This document shows, piece after piece, positions 8,985-17,993 of a stretch of 64,000 nt of DNA. Below the pieces are notes generated by a model. That model saw only the letters and a list, made by a program, of their open reading frames with translations. It searched no databases and was not told where the DNA came from. Numbering within the stretch: the first letter of the stretch is position 1; every line of letters begins with the position of its first letter. The position numbers were made by a program, and so were the translations under genes. Source of the DNA: Candidatus Bathyarchaeota archaeon (GTDB taxonomy: Archaea; Thermoproteota; Bathyarchaeia; Bathyarchaeales; Bathycorpusculaceae); contig JACAEK010000024.1 in assembly GCA_013388895.1 (NCBI GenBank), positions 1 through 64,000 on the forward strand. The letters run 5' to 3'.

Positions 8985-9506
8985 TCAAAGTTCCAAGCGC
9001 ATCAGCGGAAAATCGTCTTTTTCACTTTTTATTTTGAAGTTATGTTTCAAATAGAGTTCCAATGGACCTGAAGGATTCTCGGCTGAGCCTTTCTTTGCAA
9101 AAGTTTCAACAGTTTTGAATCCGCTCTGTTTGAGCTGGGCTAGTAGGTTTCTAAGCATAATCGTTCCCAATCCTTTTCTGCGTGTTTCCTTACTGGCTAT
9201 GTATAGGCACGCGAGAAAAACTGCATCTTTGCTTGGTGGCCCGGCAACATATTCCTTTGTGCGTGGGAAGAATTTTGCTGGCGCATATTGTATGAAGCCT
9301 ATTGGCGTGTCAGCCAAATATGCGATTTTGATGCATGTTCCAAATTCGCTGGCAACTTTGTTAAACCATTCGCGTTTTTGCTGCTCCATCTCTGGTTTCA
9401 GCATTTCTTCGCCATAAGCACCACTTGTTTGCCAATAGAGGCAGTAACGACACGGGCTGGGAACATCCTTAAAATTGTCACTGGCTGCGTCTTCAATTTT
9501 TAGCAA
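8985..9506 (-). CDS. GNAT-family N-acetyltransferase
   Basis: A 173-residue single-domain GNAT enzyme expected to move an acetyl group from acetyl-CoA to an amine. The acetyl-CoA binding motif is seen as KETRRKGLGTIML (about 110-122), preceded by a beta strand ending CLYIAS and followed by the LYLKHNFK C-terminal motif. The N-terminus carries a CRYCLYW cluster, which some archaeal GNATs share. Substrate not predictable. It lies between the cation antiporter gene and thiI, all on the same strand. Confidence 0.8.
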   Translation of the reverse strand: MLKIEDAASDNFKDVPSPCRYCLYWQTSGAYGEEMLKPEMEQQKREWFNKVASEFGTCIKIAYLADTPIGFIQYAPAKFFPRTKEYVAGPPSKDAVFLACLYIASKETRRKGLGTIMLRNLLAQLKQSGFKTVETFAKKGSAENPSGPLELYLKHNFKIKSEKDDFPLMRLEL

Positions 9507-9519
9507 AGCGTTTCATCTT

Positions 9520-10503
9520 TCATGGCTTGTAGCCGCTAAAGCTAATTATCAAAAACACGAAGTATATAAAAAGTAAAACTGCGCTTTCTCTCCAAGTGAT
9601 TTTTTCGCTTGATAAAAAGTACCAGAGGAAAAGATTTGTTATAAGCGAGAACATGGCTACATTGGAGAATGCTGTCATGTTAATGTTTAATGGTGAAGCT
9701 ATGAGTGAGACGCCTAAGATGCAAGTAATATTTATGAAGCAGCTTCCAATGATGTTGCCCAGTGCCATGTCTAGATGTCCCTTTCTCGTGGCGTTTATGC
9801 TGGTTGCCAATTCAGGTACGCTTGTTCCGAAGGCTACGATAGTTGCGCCAATAATAACTCGTGAAATGCCAACGTACCCTGCTAAAAACGAAGCGGAGTC
9901 AACGATAAAATAGGAAGCAAGCACTACTCCAATAGCGCCCAAAAACGCAAAAAACGTGCATCTCTGCAGTTTTTGTCTTTTATTATCTAGGGAAACTTCT
10001 TCCACAACTTTTCTCACTTTGGAGAGTTGGTAAAGATAAAACACAAAGATTGCGAGAAGCACTATGCCAATAAATCTGCTTGCCTCTCCCAAATAAAGAA
10101 GCGTTAACGGAATAATCGAAGCTATGAAAAGACCGAAGTGCAGACTGCCCATTTCTTCCTTCGCCATAGACGGAAGAATGCTTGCATATTTTGGGCTTCG
10201 TAACACTATCAGAAGGAAGCAGACGCCTAGTATGAGACAAATGTTCACAATGTTCGAACCTAACACGTTTCCAATGGCTACACCAATATTATCTGGATTA
10301 ACTGCGGCGAAAACAGCAACCAAAAGTTCAGGCAAGGAAGTGGAAAATGCGACTAGAATGAAGCCTACTGTTGTCTTGCCGAAGCCTGTCATGTCCGCAA
10401 CCTTAACAGAATTTGTGATGGTTAAGTTACTGGCTTTATTCAAAAAAACTAGAGAGCCAACGAGAATTAATGCGTTAACCAACGGGTCTTCGAACAACGC
10501 CAT
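9520..10503 (-). CDS. Calcium/sodium antiporter family protein (CaCA)
   Basis: A 327-residue integral membrane exchanger with about ten helices in two inverted halves. The two alpha-repeats are explicit: AFSTSLPELLVA with GNVLGSNIVNI in the first half, AFGTSVPELATSI with GNIIGSCFINI in the second. Their acidic Glu residues bind the cation in the family. Length matches bacterial and archaeal YrbG-type and NCX-type exchangers. Ion selectivity (Ca2+/Na+ or Ca2+/H+) cannot be read from sequence alone. The gene ends 13 bases before the GNAT gene. Confidence 0.9.
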   Translation of the reverse strand: MALFEDPLVNALILVGSLVFLNKASNLTITNSVKVADMTGFGKTTVGFILVAFSTSLPELLVAVFAAVNPDNIGVAIGNVLGSNIVNICLILGVCFLLIVLRSPKYASILPSMAKEEMGSLHFGLFIASIIPLTLLYLGEASRFIGIVLLAIFVFYLYQLSKVRKVVEEVSLDNKRQKLQRCTFFAFLGAIGVVLASYFIVDSASFLAGYVGISRVIIGATIVAFGTSVPELATSINATRKGHLDMALGNIIGSCFINITCILGVSLIASPLNINMTAFSNVAMFSLITNLFLWYFLSSEKITWRESAVLLFIYFVFLIISFSGYKP

Positions 10504-10622
10504 TAGGATTCACTCTCTTAATTTCTTCAAAGGCATTGTTAAAAGCGTTTCTACGTATACGCAACTGCAAAAATGGAAAGAAGGCATAAAACAAAAATCG
10601 TTTAACCGCCTTAAGATTGCTT

Positions 10623-11462
10623 ATGAGTCCAAAAGTTGAGATAATTTTTCTCGGAACAGGCGGCGGAAGATTCGCAACAATTACGCAGAAAAGACGCACT
10701 GCCGGCATCCGAATACTCAGCGAAAGCCTAAATTTGCATTTAGACCCAGGACCAGGCGCACTTGTACACTCAATCGATGAGGGATTGGATCCGCAAAAGA
10801 TTGACGCTGTTTTTGTTTCACATTGCCATCCAGACCATTACACGGACGCTGAGGTATTGATTGAAGCAATGACCCATGGCATGACCAAAAAACGCGGAGT
10901 ACTAGCCACAGCCAAAAGCGTGCTAAACGGAAACAACGCATGTGAACCTTCAATCTCGAAGTATCACCAGCAAATGCCAGAACAAAAAATCGAAGCAGTG
11001 CCTAACATGAAGTTTCAGGTGGGCAGCCTTAACGTTTCAGTAACTAAGGCAGTGCATACAGACTCCGACGCTGTGGGCTTCAGATTTGAAACTCCAGATT
11101 TTGGCGATTTCGCATACACAAGCGACACTGAATACTACGAGGACATAGGCAAATACTACGAGGATGTAAGGCTTCTCATCTTATGCGTTATGAGACCAGC
11201 TGGAAAACCTTGGAAAGGACACATGACAACAGATGACGCAAATAGAATAGTTGAAGCCACTCGCCCAAAACAAGTGGTTCTGACGCATTTAGGTATGCAA
11301 ATGATATTCAAAGGTCCAGCCACAGAAGCCAAATCAATAGAAGAAAGAACAGGGGTGCCAACCGTAGCTGCTACGGATGGGATGCATATAATGTTTGATA
11401 AGGAGATAAAGGTGGAAACTGGTCCAAAGCGGGCTCAGCAAAATTTAGGCAAATTCTTTTAG
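10623..11462 (+). CDS. Metallo-beta-lactamase-fold hydrolase
   Basis: A 279-residue MBL-fold protein with N-terminal IIFLGTGGGRF, the metal motif SHCHPDHYTD (H-x-H-x-D-H), a later metal His in KAVHTDS, the Asp in YTSDTEYYED, and a C-terminal VVLTHLGMQM block. The overall arrangement resembles RNase Z-like and phosphodiesterase-like MBL proteins of archaea, but the RNase Z exosite arm is not evident. I use the ATG at 10623 rather than the TTG two codons earlier. It is divergent from the antiporter gene. The substrate is unknown. Confidence 0.8.
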   Translation: MSPKVEIIFLGTGGGRFATITQKRRTAGIRILSESLNLHLDPGPGALVHSIDEGLDPQKIDAVFVSHCHPDHYTDAEVLIEAMTHGMTKKRGVLATAKSVLNGNNACEPSISKYHQQMPEQKIEAVPNMKFQVGSLNVSVTKAVHTDSDAVGFRFETPDFGDFAYTSDTEYYEDIGKYYEDVRLLILCVMRPAGKPWKGHMTTDDANRIVEATRPKQVVLTHLGMQMIFKGPATEAKSIEERTGVPTVAATDGMHIMFDKEIKVETGPKRAQQNLGKFF

Positions 11463-11532
11463 GAGCACAAAAGTTTTGCTCGTAAGTGTTATTTCTTAGT
11501 AAATCAAACAAAGCCTCAAGGACGAGGTTCCT

Positions 11533-12207
11533 ATGCGTATCGTGCTTAGAATAGGCGGCTCAATAATCGGCTCACCAATCAACGTAGACCTCATTAAACA
11601 ATATGCGACTTTACTAAAAAATTTAAAAGCAAAAGGACATGAAGTGGCGGCTGTTGTCGGCGGCGGTGATTTGGCAAGAGAATTCATCACGAATGCAAGA
11701 AGTTTAGGCTTAGACGAAAAAGCCCAAGACGAGTTGGCAATTTCTGTTTCACGAGTTTTTGCCCAGCTTTTCTTAGAAAAATTGGAAGGAATGAGTTGTG
11801 AGGCTGTTCCGTTAACTGTTGATGACGCTTCAAAATGCTTACAGAAAGGGAAAGTTGCTGTTATGGGCGGTCTTAAGCCTGGGATGACAACAGACACAGT
11901 AGCAGCTTTGCTCGCTGAGAAGGTGAATGCGGATTTGCTGATCAAAGCCACCAACCAAGAAGGCGTTTACGATAAAGACCCCAAAAAACATGCTGACGCC
12001 GTCAAGCTCGACCACATAAGCTTTGAAGCATTGTCAGACGTGTTCACCGAAGACAAGCACAAGGCAGGAATAAGACAGATCATTGATCCAGAAGCAGTGA
12101 AAACACTGAAGCGTAAGCGAGTCAAAATGATTGTGGTCAACGGCTTTAAGCCAGAAAATGTTCTGGCTGCTGTGAGAGGCGAGCGTGTAGGAACTGTGAT
12201 TGATTAG
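11533..12207 (+). CDS. pyrH: UMP kinase (archaeal type)
   Basis: Phosphorylates UMP to UDP with ATP in pyrimidine nucleotide synthesis. The 224-residue amino-acid-kinase fold shows RIGGSIIGSP for phosphate binding, AAVVGGGDLAREF with its glycine-rich loop, the GLKPGMTTDTVAALLA segment and KATNQEGVYDKDP near the nucleotide site. These match the shorter archaeal UMP kinases. The ATG follows GAGGTT. It precedes the padR operon but is separated from it by a promoter. Confidence 0.92.
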   Translation: MRIVLRIGGSIIGSPINVDLIKQYATLLKNLKAKGHEVAAVVGGGDLAREFITNARSLGLDEKAQDELAISVSRVFAQLFLEKLEGMSCEAVPLTVDDASKCLQKGKVAVMGGLKPGMTTDTVAALLAEKVNADLLIKATNQEGVYDKDPKKHADAVKLDHISFEALSDVFTEDKHKAGIRQIIDPEAVKTLKRKRVKMIVVNGFKPENVLAAVRGERVGTVID

Positions 12208-12232
12208 AACTTTTGTGTTTTGTGAAGCAAAG

Positions 12233-12267
12233 CTTAAATATCACTGTTGATATCGCAGTTGATATCA
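12233..12267 (+). promoter_or_regulatory. padR promoter with repeated GTTGATATC operator
   Basis: A TATA-like CTTAAATAT at 12233-12241 is followed by two copies of GTTGATATC (12246-12254 and 12258-12266), 12 bases apart, each with a GATATC dyad. They sit between the TATA box and the start codon, covering the expected transcription start. The spacing of about one helical turn suits a dimeric PadR repressor and suggests autoregulation of the padR-ABC operon. Confidence 0.6.
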
Positions 12268-12831
12268 ATGATGATAAACATGATGCATAAACGCCATTGG
12301 ATGAGACACACAGCAATTGTTCCAAAAGGATTCATACGCTATCACGTCCTTGAATTGCTAGGCGAGAAACCTATGTCTGGCTCGGAAATTATGAACGAAA
12401 TTGAAAAGAAAACAGAAGGACGCTGGAAACCAAGTCCAGGCTCCATCTATCCACTTTTGTCATGGCTACAAGATAACAACTACATAAAAGAATTGCCAGC
12501 CGAAGAGGGTGGCATGAAACGTTACACACTTACCGATAAGGGTAAAACTCTTTTAGAAGAGCAAAGAAAGATAAGGAAGGATTTTAGGAAAGAGGCAAAA
12601 TTCATGCCACCTCCATTCTTAGGCGGCTTATGGTTTCACATACCACCAGAAAAAACTGTTGAACTGGGAAAGTCCATGCGCAGAGTCTTCGTTTCCTTTT
12701 TCGAACTTGGAAGCAACCTAGAAGAACATTTTTCAGAACAAGCAATAGAAGACGTCCGAAAAATTTTGAATGAAACAGCAGAAAAACTAGAAGAATTAAA
12801 CAAGAAACTAGAGAGGAAACAGAATGAGTGA
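12268..12831 (+). CDS. PadR-family transcriptional regulator
   Basis: A 187-residue PadR regulator with an N-terminal winged helix (ELLGEKPMSGSEIMNEI for the helix-turn-helix, PSPGSIYPLLSWLQD for the wing region) and a long C-terminal helical part rich in Glu/Lys for dimerisation (about 115-187). PadR proteins commonly repress adjacent drug or lipid exporters. This one overlaps the start of an ABC ATPase gene by eight bases, so the two are co-transcribed. Several Met codons are clustered (12268, 12271, 12280, 12283); I use the first ATG after the operator. The frame extends back to a TTG at 12247, but that would place the operator inside the gene. Confidence 0.85.
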   Translation: MMINMMHKRHWMRHTAIVPKGFIRYHVLELLGEKPMSGSEIMNEIEKKTEGRWKPSPGSIYPLLSWLQDNNYIKELPAEEGGMKRYTLTDKGKTLLEEQRKIRKDFRKEAKFMPPPFLGGLWFHIPPEKTVELGKSMRRVFVSFFELGSNLEEHFSEQAIEDVRKILNETAEKLEELNKKLERKQNE

Positions 12832-13827
12832 AGAAATAATCAAGACAAAAGAATTAACAAAAGTTTTCAACAAACACCTAACCGCAGTCGACCACGTCAA
12901 TTTCAGCGTAAAGAATGCGAAATCTTCGGTTTTTTAGGTCCAAATGGCGCTGGAAAAACTACAACCATTAACATGCTGATAACGATTTTGAAGCCGACAG
13001 AAGGTCAAGCATCTGTTTGGGGATATGACATCATGAAGCAGGCAAACGAAGTTAGAAATGTGATAGGCGTCGTACCACAGGAATATACCGCAGACGAAGA
13101 TTTGACTGGCTTCGAAAATGTCCTCTTATGCGCCAACCTGTACGGAATTCCACGCGACATCGCAAAAGAACGCGCGATGGAGTTGCTGAAGCTTGTAGAA
13201 TTGACTGATTTTAAGGATAAGAAGGTTCAAACTTATTCAGGGGGAATGCGCCGCAGACTTGAGCTTGCATGCGGACTGATTAACAGGCCAAAAGTACTCT
13301 TCTTGGATGAGCCTACTTTGGGTTTGGACGTTCAAACACGGACTGCGACTTGGGAATACATTAGGAAACTAAAGAATGAGTATGGTATGACGCTGTTTAT
13401 GACGACGCATTATCTTGAAGAGGCTGATGCGCTATGCGACCGCATCGCAATAATTGACCGTGGAAAAATAATCATCACTGGAGCACCTGAAGAACTAAAA
13501 CATGGCTTGGGTGGCGACATCATAACACTAAGCATTAAAGAAGACGCTGATGTAAGCGAACTTATTCGCAATGTTGAACATGTAAAAGATGTGAAGAAAG
13601 AAAATGGATTATATCGGATTAAAGCGGAAAATGGAGAGATAACCACACCCTTCATAATTGAGACCTTGCGAAGAAAAGGTCACACTGTAACAAAGCTCTC
13701 ACTTACAGAACCAACCTTAAACGAAGTTTACCTTGAGTACACAGGCAAGTCCATGCGTGATGTGGAAGAATCTAGAGAGGCTTTTGCCACGCAAAGAATG
13801 ACAATGATGCATGCGAGAGGGAGATGA
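12824..13827 (+). pseudogene. ABC exporter ATPase (DrrA-like), frameshifted
   Basis: Nucleotide-binding subunit of an ABC-2 exporter. The N-terminal part begins at ATG 12824, inside the end of padR, and reads correctly to VDHVNFSVK. One base appears to be missing at about 12914; shifting restores the expected CEIFGFLGPNGAGKTTTI Walker A region. The rest is intact: signature YSGGMRRRLELA, Walker B VLFLDEPTLGLD and the H-loop TTHYLEEAD, then a C-terminal DrrA-type extension. Since the rest is well preserved and the permease follows after six bases, a sequencing error is as likely as true loss. Confidence 0.8.
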
Positions 13828-13833
13828 GCCAAA

Positions 13834-14670
13834 ATGAATGAACACTGTGCAAGCAGGCTTCATGGCATATGGGCTTTAACTAACAGAGAACTCAAAAAAT
13901 GGTACAAAGCCCCTGTCATATTTCTGCTTTCTATTATTCAGCCAATTATTTGGATGGGCTTGTTGGGAAAGGCAATGAACATAGGCGCTCTCATACCAAA
14001 TATTCCGGGGAGCGAAATAGACCCCGCCACTATCCTAAGGGAGACTCTCGGAACAGGCGATTACTTTTCTTTCATGTCTGTAGGCATGATTGCTTTCACC
14101 GCACTTTTCACAACTATGTTTAGCGGCATGTCAATTGTTTGGGATAGACGCCTAGGCTTCCTGAACAAAGTGCTGAGTACGCCTGTGTCTAGAGCTGTGA
14201 TAATATTTTCCAAAGTTCTTTCAGCAACGTTGCGGTCAATGTTCCAAGCAAGCATCATCATAGTCTTTGCTGTCATATTAGGTCTCCAGTTCGGTCCAAC
14301 CTTCAATCCACTGAACATACTAGGTGTCTTTGCCATTCTGTTCCTAATCTGTGTCGGCTTGTCCTCGCTCTTCATTGCAATCACCATAAGATCAACAAGA
14401 ATCGAAACACCAATGGCAGTTGTGAACTTAATAACTCTGCCGTTGATGTTTGCAAGCAACGCTTTCTTTCCAACTGGTTTTATGCCTAGCTGGCTGCAGA
14501 CAGTAGCAAAGTTTAATCCCATGACCTACACTACTGACGCTGTGAGGCAACTTCTAATATTCAGCACAGATTATACACAGCTTGCCATGGACTTTGTATA
14601 TGTTGGAATATTCGCAAGCGTGGTCGCGGTAATTGGCATAGTTCTTTCATGGAGATTCCTAACCAAGTAA
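13834..14670 (+). CDS. ABC-2 type permease
   Basis: A 278-residue membrane subunit with about six helices, in the size range of DrrB-type permeases. An N-terminal cytosolic segment (ALTNRELKKWYKAP) precedes the first helix. The conserved ABC-2 segment FLNKVLSTPVSR lies before the third helix, and a P-x-M-F-x-S-N-A-F-F-P-x-G block plus FNPMTYTTDAVRQLL lie near the end. It pairs with the preceding ATPase and is controlled with padR. The cargo is not determined; homologues export drugs, lipids or polysaccharides. Confidence 0.85.
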   Translation: MNEHCASRLHGIWALTNRELKKWYKAPVIFLLSIIQPIIWMGLLGKAMNIGALIPNIPGSEIDPATILRETLGTGDYFSFMSVGMIAFTALFTTMFSGMSIVWDRRLGFLNKVLSTPVSRAVIIFSKVLSATLRSMFQASIIIVFAVILGLQFGPTFNPLNILGVFAILFLICVGLSSLFIAITIRSTRIETPMAVVNLITLPLMFASNAFFPTGFMPSWLQTVAKFNPMTYTTDAVRQLLIFSTDYTQLAMDFVYVGIFASVVAVIGIVLSWRFLTK

Positions 14671-14692
14671 ACAAGGGCATGGAGCTGACATA

Positions 14693-15376
14693 ATGACCAC
14701 GATTGTAGAAGCAACTAGCCTGAAGAAAACTTACATGCTTGGCAAAATTCCCGTTGAAGCCTTGCGCGGCGTAAACCTAAAAATTGAGAGTGACGACTTT
14801 CTCGCTATTCTTGGCCCGTCTGGAAGTGGCAAATCGACGTTGCTAAATTTGATTGGGGCTTTAGACAAGCCGACTGGGGGAAAGTTGTCAATCGAAGGTA
14901 TCGACCTTTCTTCACTGAATGATAATCAACTAGCAGATATTAGGCGTCGGATAGGTTTTGTCTTCCAGTTTTTCAATCTCATTCCAAGGTTCACTGCAAG
15001 AGCAAATGTCGAATTGGCAATGTCTATAGCTGATGTGAGTAGGGCTGAAAGAAGAAAACAGGCAGAAGAACTACTTGAGACTGTTGGATTGAAGGGTCGA
15101 ATGGGTCATAAGCCAGCCGAATTGAGCGGCGGTGAACAGCAGCGCGTGGCGATTGCCAGAGCGTTGGCAAACAATCCCCGATTTTTGTTAATGGACGAGC
15201 CGACGGGAAACATAGATTCCAAGACTGCAAACGAAATTATGCATCTGGTTAAACGGCTTAACGAGGAGAAAGGTGTAACAATCATTATGGTTACTCATGA
15301 TCAGCAGTTGGCGAGAGAAACAAAGAGAACAGTTCAGATGTTTGACGGCGTGATAGCCAAGGAGATTGTGAATTGA
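14693..15376 (+). CDS. ABC transporter ATPase, MacB/LolD type
   Basis: A 227-residue ATPase of the MacB/LolD class. Walker A is GPSGSGKSTLLN, the Q-loop is FVFQFFNLIPRF, the signature is LSGGEQQRVAIARAL, Walker B is FLLMDEPTGNID, and the H-loop is MVTHDQQLA. These ATPases drive mechanotransmission by a MacB-like partner rather than simple transport. It starts 23 bases after the ABC-2 permease stop and its stop is two bases before the partner permease, so all belong to one operon. Confidence 0.92.
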   Translation: MTTIVEATSLKKTYMLGKIPVEALRGVNLKIESDDFLAILGPSGSGKSTLLNLIGALDKPTGGKLSIEGIDLSSLNDNQLADIRRRIGFVFQFFNLIPRFTARANVELAMSIADVSRAERRKQAEELLETVGLKGRMGHKPAELSGGEQQRVAIARALANNPRFLLMDEPTGNIDSKTANEIMHLVKRLNEEKGVTIIMVTHDQQLARETKRTVQMFDGVIAKEIVN

Positions 15377-15377
15377 T

Positions 15378-16679
15378 ATGAAAACAAGAGATGTCTTCGC
15401 CTATTCCTTCAGCGCAATAAAACTGCGGAAACTACGTGCAGGCTTAACAACCTTGGGAGTGGTCATAGGCATTGCAGCCATCGTTGCTTTGCTTTCCATT
15501 ACTCAAGGTTTGCAGATTGCTATAACTAGGCAACTTCAGACAGGATTTGCGACTGACACTTTAATTGTTTCCACGGGTGGGGGCTTTGGGGGAGCATTTG
15601 GTCAAGGCGCACTAGGTGGAGCAACCTCGTCTGGTTTCACATTAGTCGTCAATGACACAGAAATAATCAACAACATAACCGACGTCGACACGTCGACTGC
15701 AATAATTCAAAGAACCGGGCAAATCAAATCTGGAACAATAGTTCAAGATGTCACCATAGTAGGTGTAGATTTCGCCGAATACCAGAACATTTACAGCAGC
15801 ACATTTGTACCTGAAAACGGCGGCAGCATACCCTCTAACCCAGAAAACGACAGGGTTGTGATTGGCAGCCGCATAAACGACCCTCAAGAAAATGGCACAT
15901 CACTCTTCACTGTGAATAGCACAGTTGATATCATTTGGCTCAATGCAACAGGGTTCCCAATAGTGAGAAATGAAACATACATAGGCAACGTTACTGCTAT
16001 TCTTCCAGAGATTGGAGGATTCGGCGTTGGAGGACCCTCAGATTACAGCATATACATTCCGATTTCGCAAGCCCAAAGCTTCTTCGGCACCGATGAATGC
16101 AACGTGATAGTTGTGAAGCTGACAGACGATGAAGAAGCAACTATTGACAGCGTTTCTGCAGCAACAAAGGAGACTTTCAAAAATCAAGTATCGGTGACAT
16201 CTGCAGTAGCAGTGCTTAACACTCTCTCAAGTGTTTTCTCAATCATACAACTCTTCTTGGCTGGAATTGCCGCCATATCGCTTCTTGTGGCGGGCATAGG
16301 TATAATGAACATCATGATAGTTTCCTTGATGGAACGCACAAGAGAAATAGGAATATTGAAAGCGTTAGGCACGAAAAGCCGCACAGTGCTTCTGATTTTC
16401 CTAAATGAATCTGCGATAATTGGCTTAATTGGCGCAGTGATTGGCATAGCCACAGGATGGGGCTTGGCAAACGTGGTTGCATTAGCCTTTCGTGGAGGAG
16501 GCCTATTCATGGGAAATCAAGCTGTAGCCTCTGCTGGAATGACGATAACTCCTGTTTTGACAGCGACCGTGCTTCTTGGAGCCTTAGGCTTCGGCGTAGG
16601 TGTCAGCGTGATTTTTGCACTTTATCCAGCTTGGAGAGCTTCAAAACTTAAGCCAGTGGAAGCTTTAAGATATGAGTGA
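15378..16679 (+). CDS. MacB-like ABC permease (FtsX domain)
   Basis: A 433-residue protein with one N-terminal helix (about 20-48; LTTLGVVIGIAAIVALLSI), a large extracytoplasmic domain of about 230 residues, and three C-terminal helices in an FtsX domain. The conserved MIVSLMERTREIGILKALG loop follows the second helix, and a YPAWRASKLKPVEALRYE tail closes the protein. This is the standard MacB topology. The extracytoplasmic domain begins with a glycine-rich segment (about 70-95). Partner of the preceding ATPase; substrate unknown. Confidence 0.9.
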   Translation: MKTRDVFAYSFSAIKLRKLRAGLTTLGVVIGIAAIVALLSITQGLQIAITRQLQTGFATDTLIVSTGGGFGGAFGQGALGGATSSGFTLVVNDTEIINNITDVDTSTAIIQRTGQIKSGTIVQDVTIVGVDFAEYQNIYSSTFVPENGGSIPSNPENDRVVIGSRINDPQENGTSLFTVNSTVDIIWLNATGFPIVRNETYIGNVTAILPEIGGFGVGGPSDYSIYIPISQAQSFFGTDECNVIVVKLTDDEEATIDSVSAATKETFKNQVSVTSAVAVLNTLSSVFSIIQLFLAGIAAISLLVAGIGIMNIMIVSLMERTREIGILKALGTKSRTVLLIFLNESAIIGLIGAVIGIATGWGLANVVALAFRGGGLFMGNQAVASAGMTITPVLTATVLLGALGFGVGVSVIFALYPAWRASKLKPVEALRYE

Positions 16680-16706
16680 AACTACAGTAAGGAAGAGGCT
16701 TAGACT

Positions 16707-17153
16707 TTGAAGAGACTTTACCCAAACCAGCCGATAGTAGGCGTCGGCGCAATAATCATCTGCAACGGTCAAATTTTGCTGGAAAAAAGAAAAAATGAGC
16801 CTGGACGAGGAAAATGGAGCATTCCAGGCGGTTTAGTGGATTTAGGCGAAAGCATAGAGCAAACAGTAAAACGAGAGGTGAAGGAGGAAACTGGACTTGA
16901 GGTTGAAAGACCCAAACTCGTTGATATTGTGGACAACATACTCAAAGATGAGAATGGAAAGATAAAGTATCATTTCGTCATAGTTGACTATTTTGTGAAA
17001 CTCGTTGGGGGCGTGCTCAAGGCTTCTAGCGATGCGCAGGAACTAAAATGGGCTCGATTAGATGAAGCAGAAAAGTATGATTTGACGAAAACTTTTAGAG
17101 CATTTTTTAGGAGAAACAAACAAAGGCTGAAAGAGTTTGATTCATGCCTTTGA
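16707..17153 (+). CDS. NUDIX hydrolase
   Basis: A 148-residue Nudix enzyme that would cleave a nucleoside diphosphate linked to another group; an ADP-ribose pyrophosphatase-like role is possible. The Nudix box is complete: GGLVDLGESIEQTVKREVKEE, including the R-E-x-x-E-E metal-binding core. Start is a TTG (16707) after a GGAAGAGG site. It lies downstream of the MacB-like permease, 27 bases after its stop, so may be read with it. A repeat element begins almost directly after its stop codon. Confidence 0.88.
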   Translation: MKRLYPNQPIVGVGAIIICNGQILLEKRKNEPGRGKWSIPGGLVDLGESIEQTVKREVKEETGLEVERPKLVDIVDNILKDENGKIKYHFVIVDYFVKLVGGVLKASSDAQELKWARLDEAEKYDLTKTFRAFFRRNKQRLKEFDSCL

Positions 17154-17176
17154 GAAAGAGTTCTCTTTGTCTCGTG

Positions 17177-17383
17177 GGTCTAGACCTCTTTTATGTATAG
17201 ATAACCTGAAGAATGTTCTGAATATCTGAAAGCGTCTAGAGTGCTTATCACGCTCCGAGCCTCGCTTCTCCAAATTTCTAAGGCTCAAAAATTGGCGGTA
17301 GATGTAAGCTAAGGCTTTTTGCATGGTATAGCGAATTTCATGTTATGCGAATCGGATGAATGCGGAAAAGTTATAGCTGAAAC
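17177..17383 (-). repeat. Repeat R1, copy A
   Basis: About 207 bp that match 57675-57881 at about 85% identity without a gap, in inverted orientation. Weak similarity continues to about 17158, next to the Nudix stop. Over the 51 codons from a shared ATG, the 25 differences fall 8, 9 and 8 on codon positions one, two and three, and this copy has two stops in that frame, so it does not behave as a conserved protein. A fully conserved core reads GGAGAAGCGAGGCTCGGAGC. Function unknown. Confidence 0.85.
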
Positions 17384-17401
17384 AAAGGAATTAATCAGAT
17401 T

Positions 17402-17816
17402 ATGGTAGGCTATGAAGAGGTAATATTGTCTGCTCTTGGAGTTGTGGGATATAGGAATTGTCACAACCTCTCTAGCTTACGTCTTTGATAAGCGGAAGCA
17501 AATTAAGTTTAGAGAGCAAGAATACAAGGAAATGCGGTATAAAGCCATGGTATTGCATATGAAGGTAATGCTCAAGCCAGATGACTTGAAATATATGCAA
17601 CTACGCCGACCAGATTTGAAGAACATGGAAGACGTAAAAAACGAAGTTGAAACTGAGTTATACAATTGTCTACTTTTTGCCTCAGATGATGTTATCAAAT
17701 CATTAAAAGAGTTTATTCTTAAACCTAACAATGTGACTTATGTCAAAACCGTTTTTGCTATGAGAAAGGACTGCTGGAACAAAAAAACCAATTTAAAAGC
17801 AGAGGAAATTCTATGA
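17402..17816 (+). pseudogene. Small hypothetical membrane-anchored protein, probably frameshifted
   Basis: The visible frame from 17436 encodes about 126 residues. It begins inside a hydrophobic segment (IGIVTTSLAYVF), followed by a charged helical domain (DKRKQIKFREQEYKEMRYK) and a helical C-terminus ending KAEEIL. An ATG at 17402 opens another frame, MVGYEEVILSALGVVG, which would complete the membrane helix if one base were missing near 17450. I read this as one gene of about 137 residues with an N-terminal anchor and a cytosolic domain. The family is not recognised. It is enclosed between repeats R1 and R2. Confidence 0.55.
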
Positions 17817-17900
17817 TTATCCATGTAAGACTCCTGTGTCCTTCCAGAAATCCAAAACCAGAAATTTTAATCAATTGTTTAAACTTCTCTCTCGAAACCC

Positions 17901-17978
17901 CGTGAAAAGAAGCCTAAATCAAGCTCCTTTAAAGTGGATTTTCCAAAGAAACTTGGATTATATATAGATTGAGCAAGT
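17901..17978 (+). repeat. Repeat R2, copy A, with hairpin
   Basis: 78 bp matching the reverse complement of 56943-57021. The flanks are nearly identical (four differences in about 60 positions), while the middle differs in sequence but keeps a hairpin: here TCCAA-AGAAAC-TTGGA (about 17942-17957). The hairpin is followed by ATTATATATAG and GATTGAGCAAGT, resembling a TATA box. A transcript reading rightwards would run into the end of the convergent UPF0145 gene. Confidence 0.8.
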
Positions 17979-17993
17979 TTTGAATTGTAAGGC

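Noticed and set aside
17142-17324. Reverse-strand 60-residue frame in repeat R1 copy A
   Set aside because: The frame is not kept in the other copy and begins within the repeat; no protein features.
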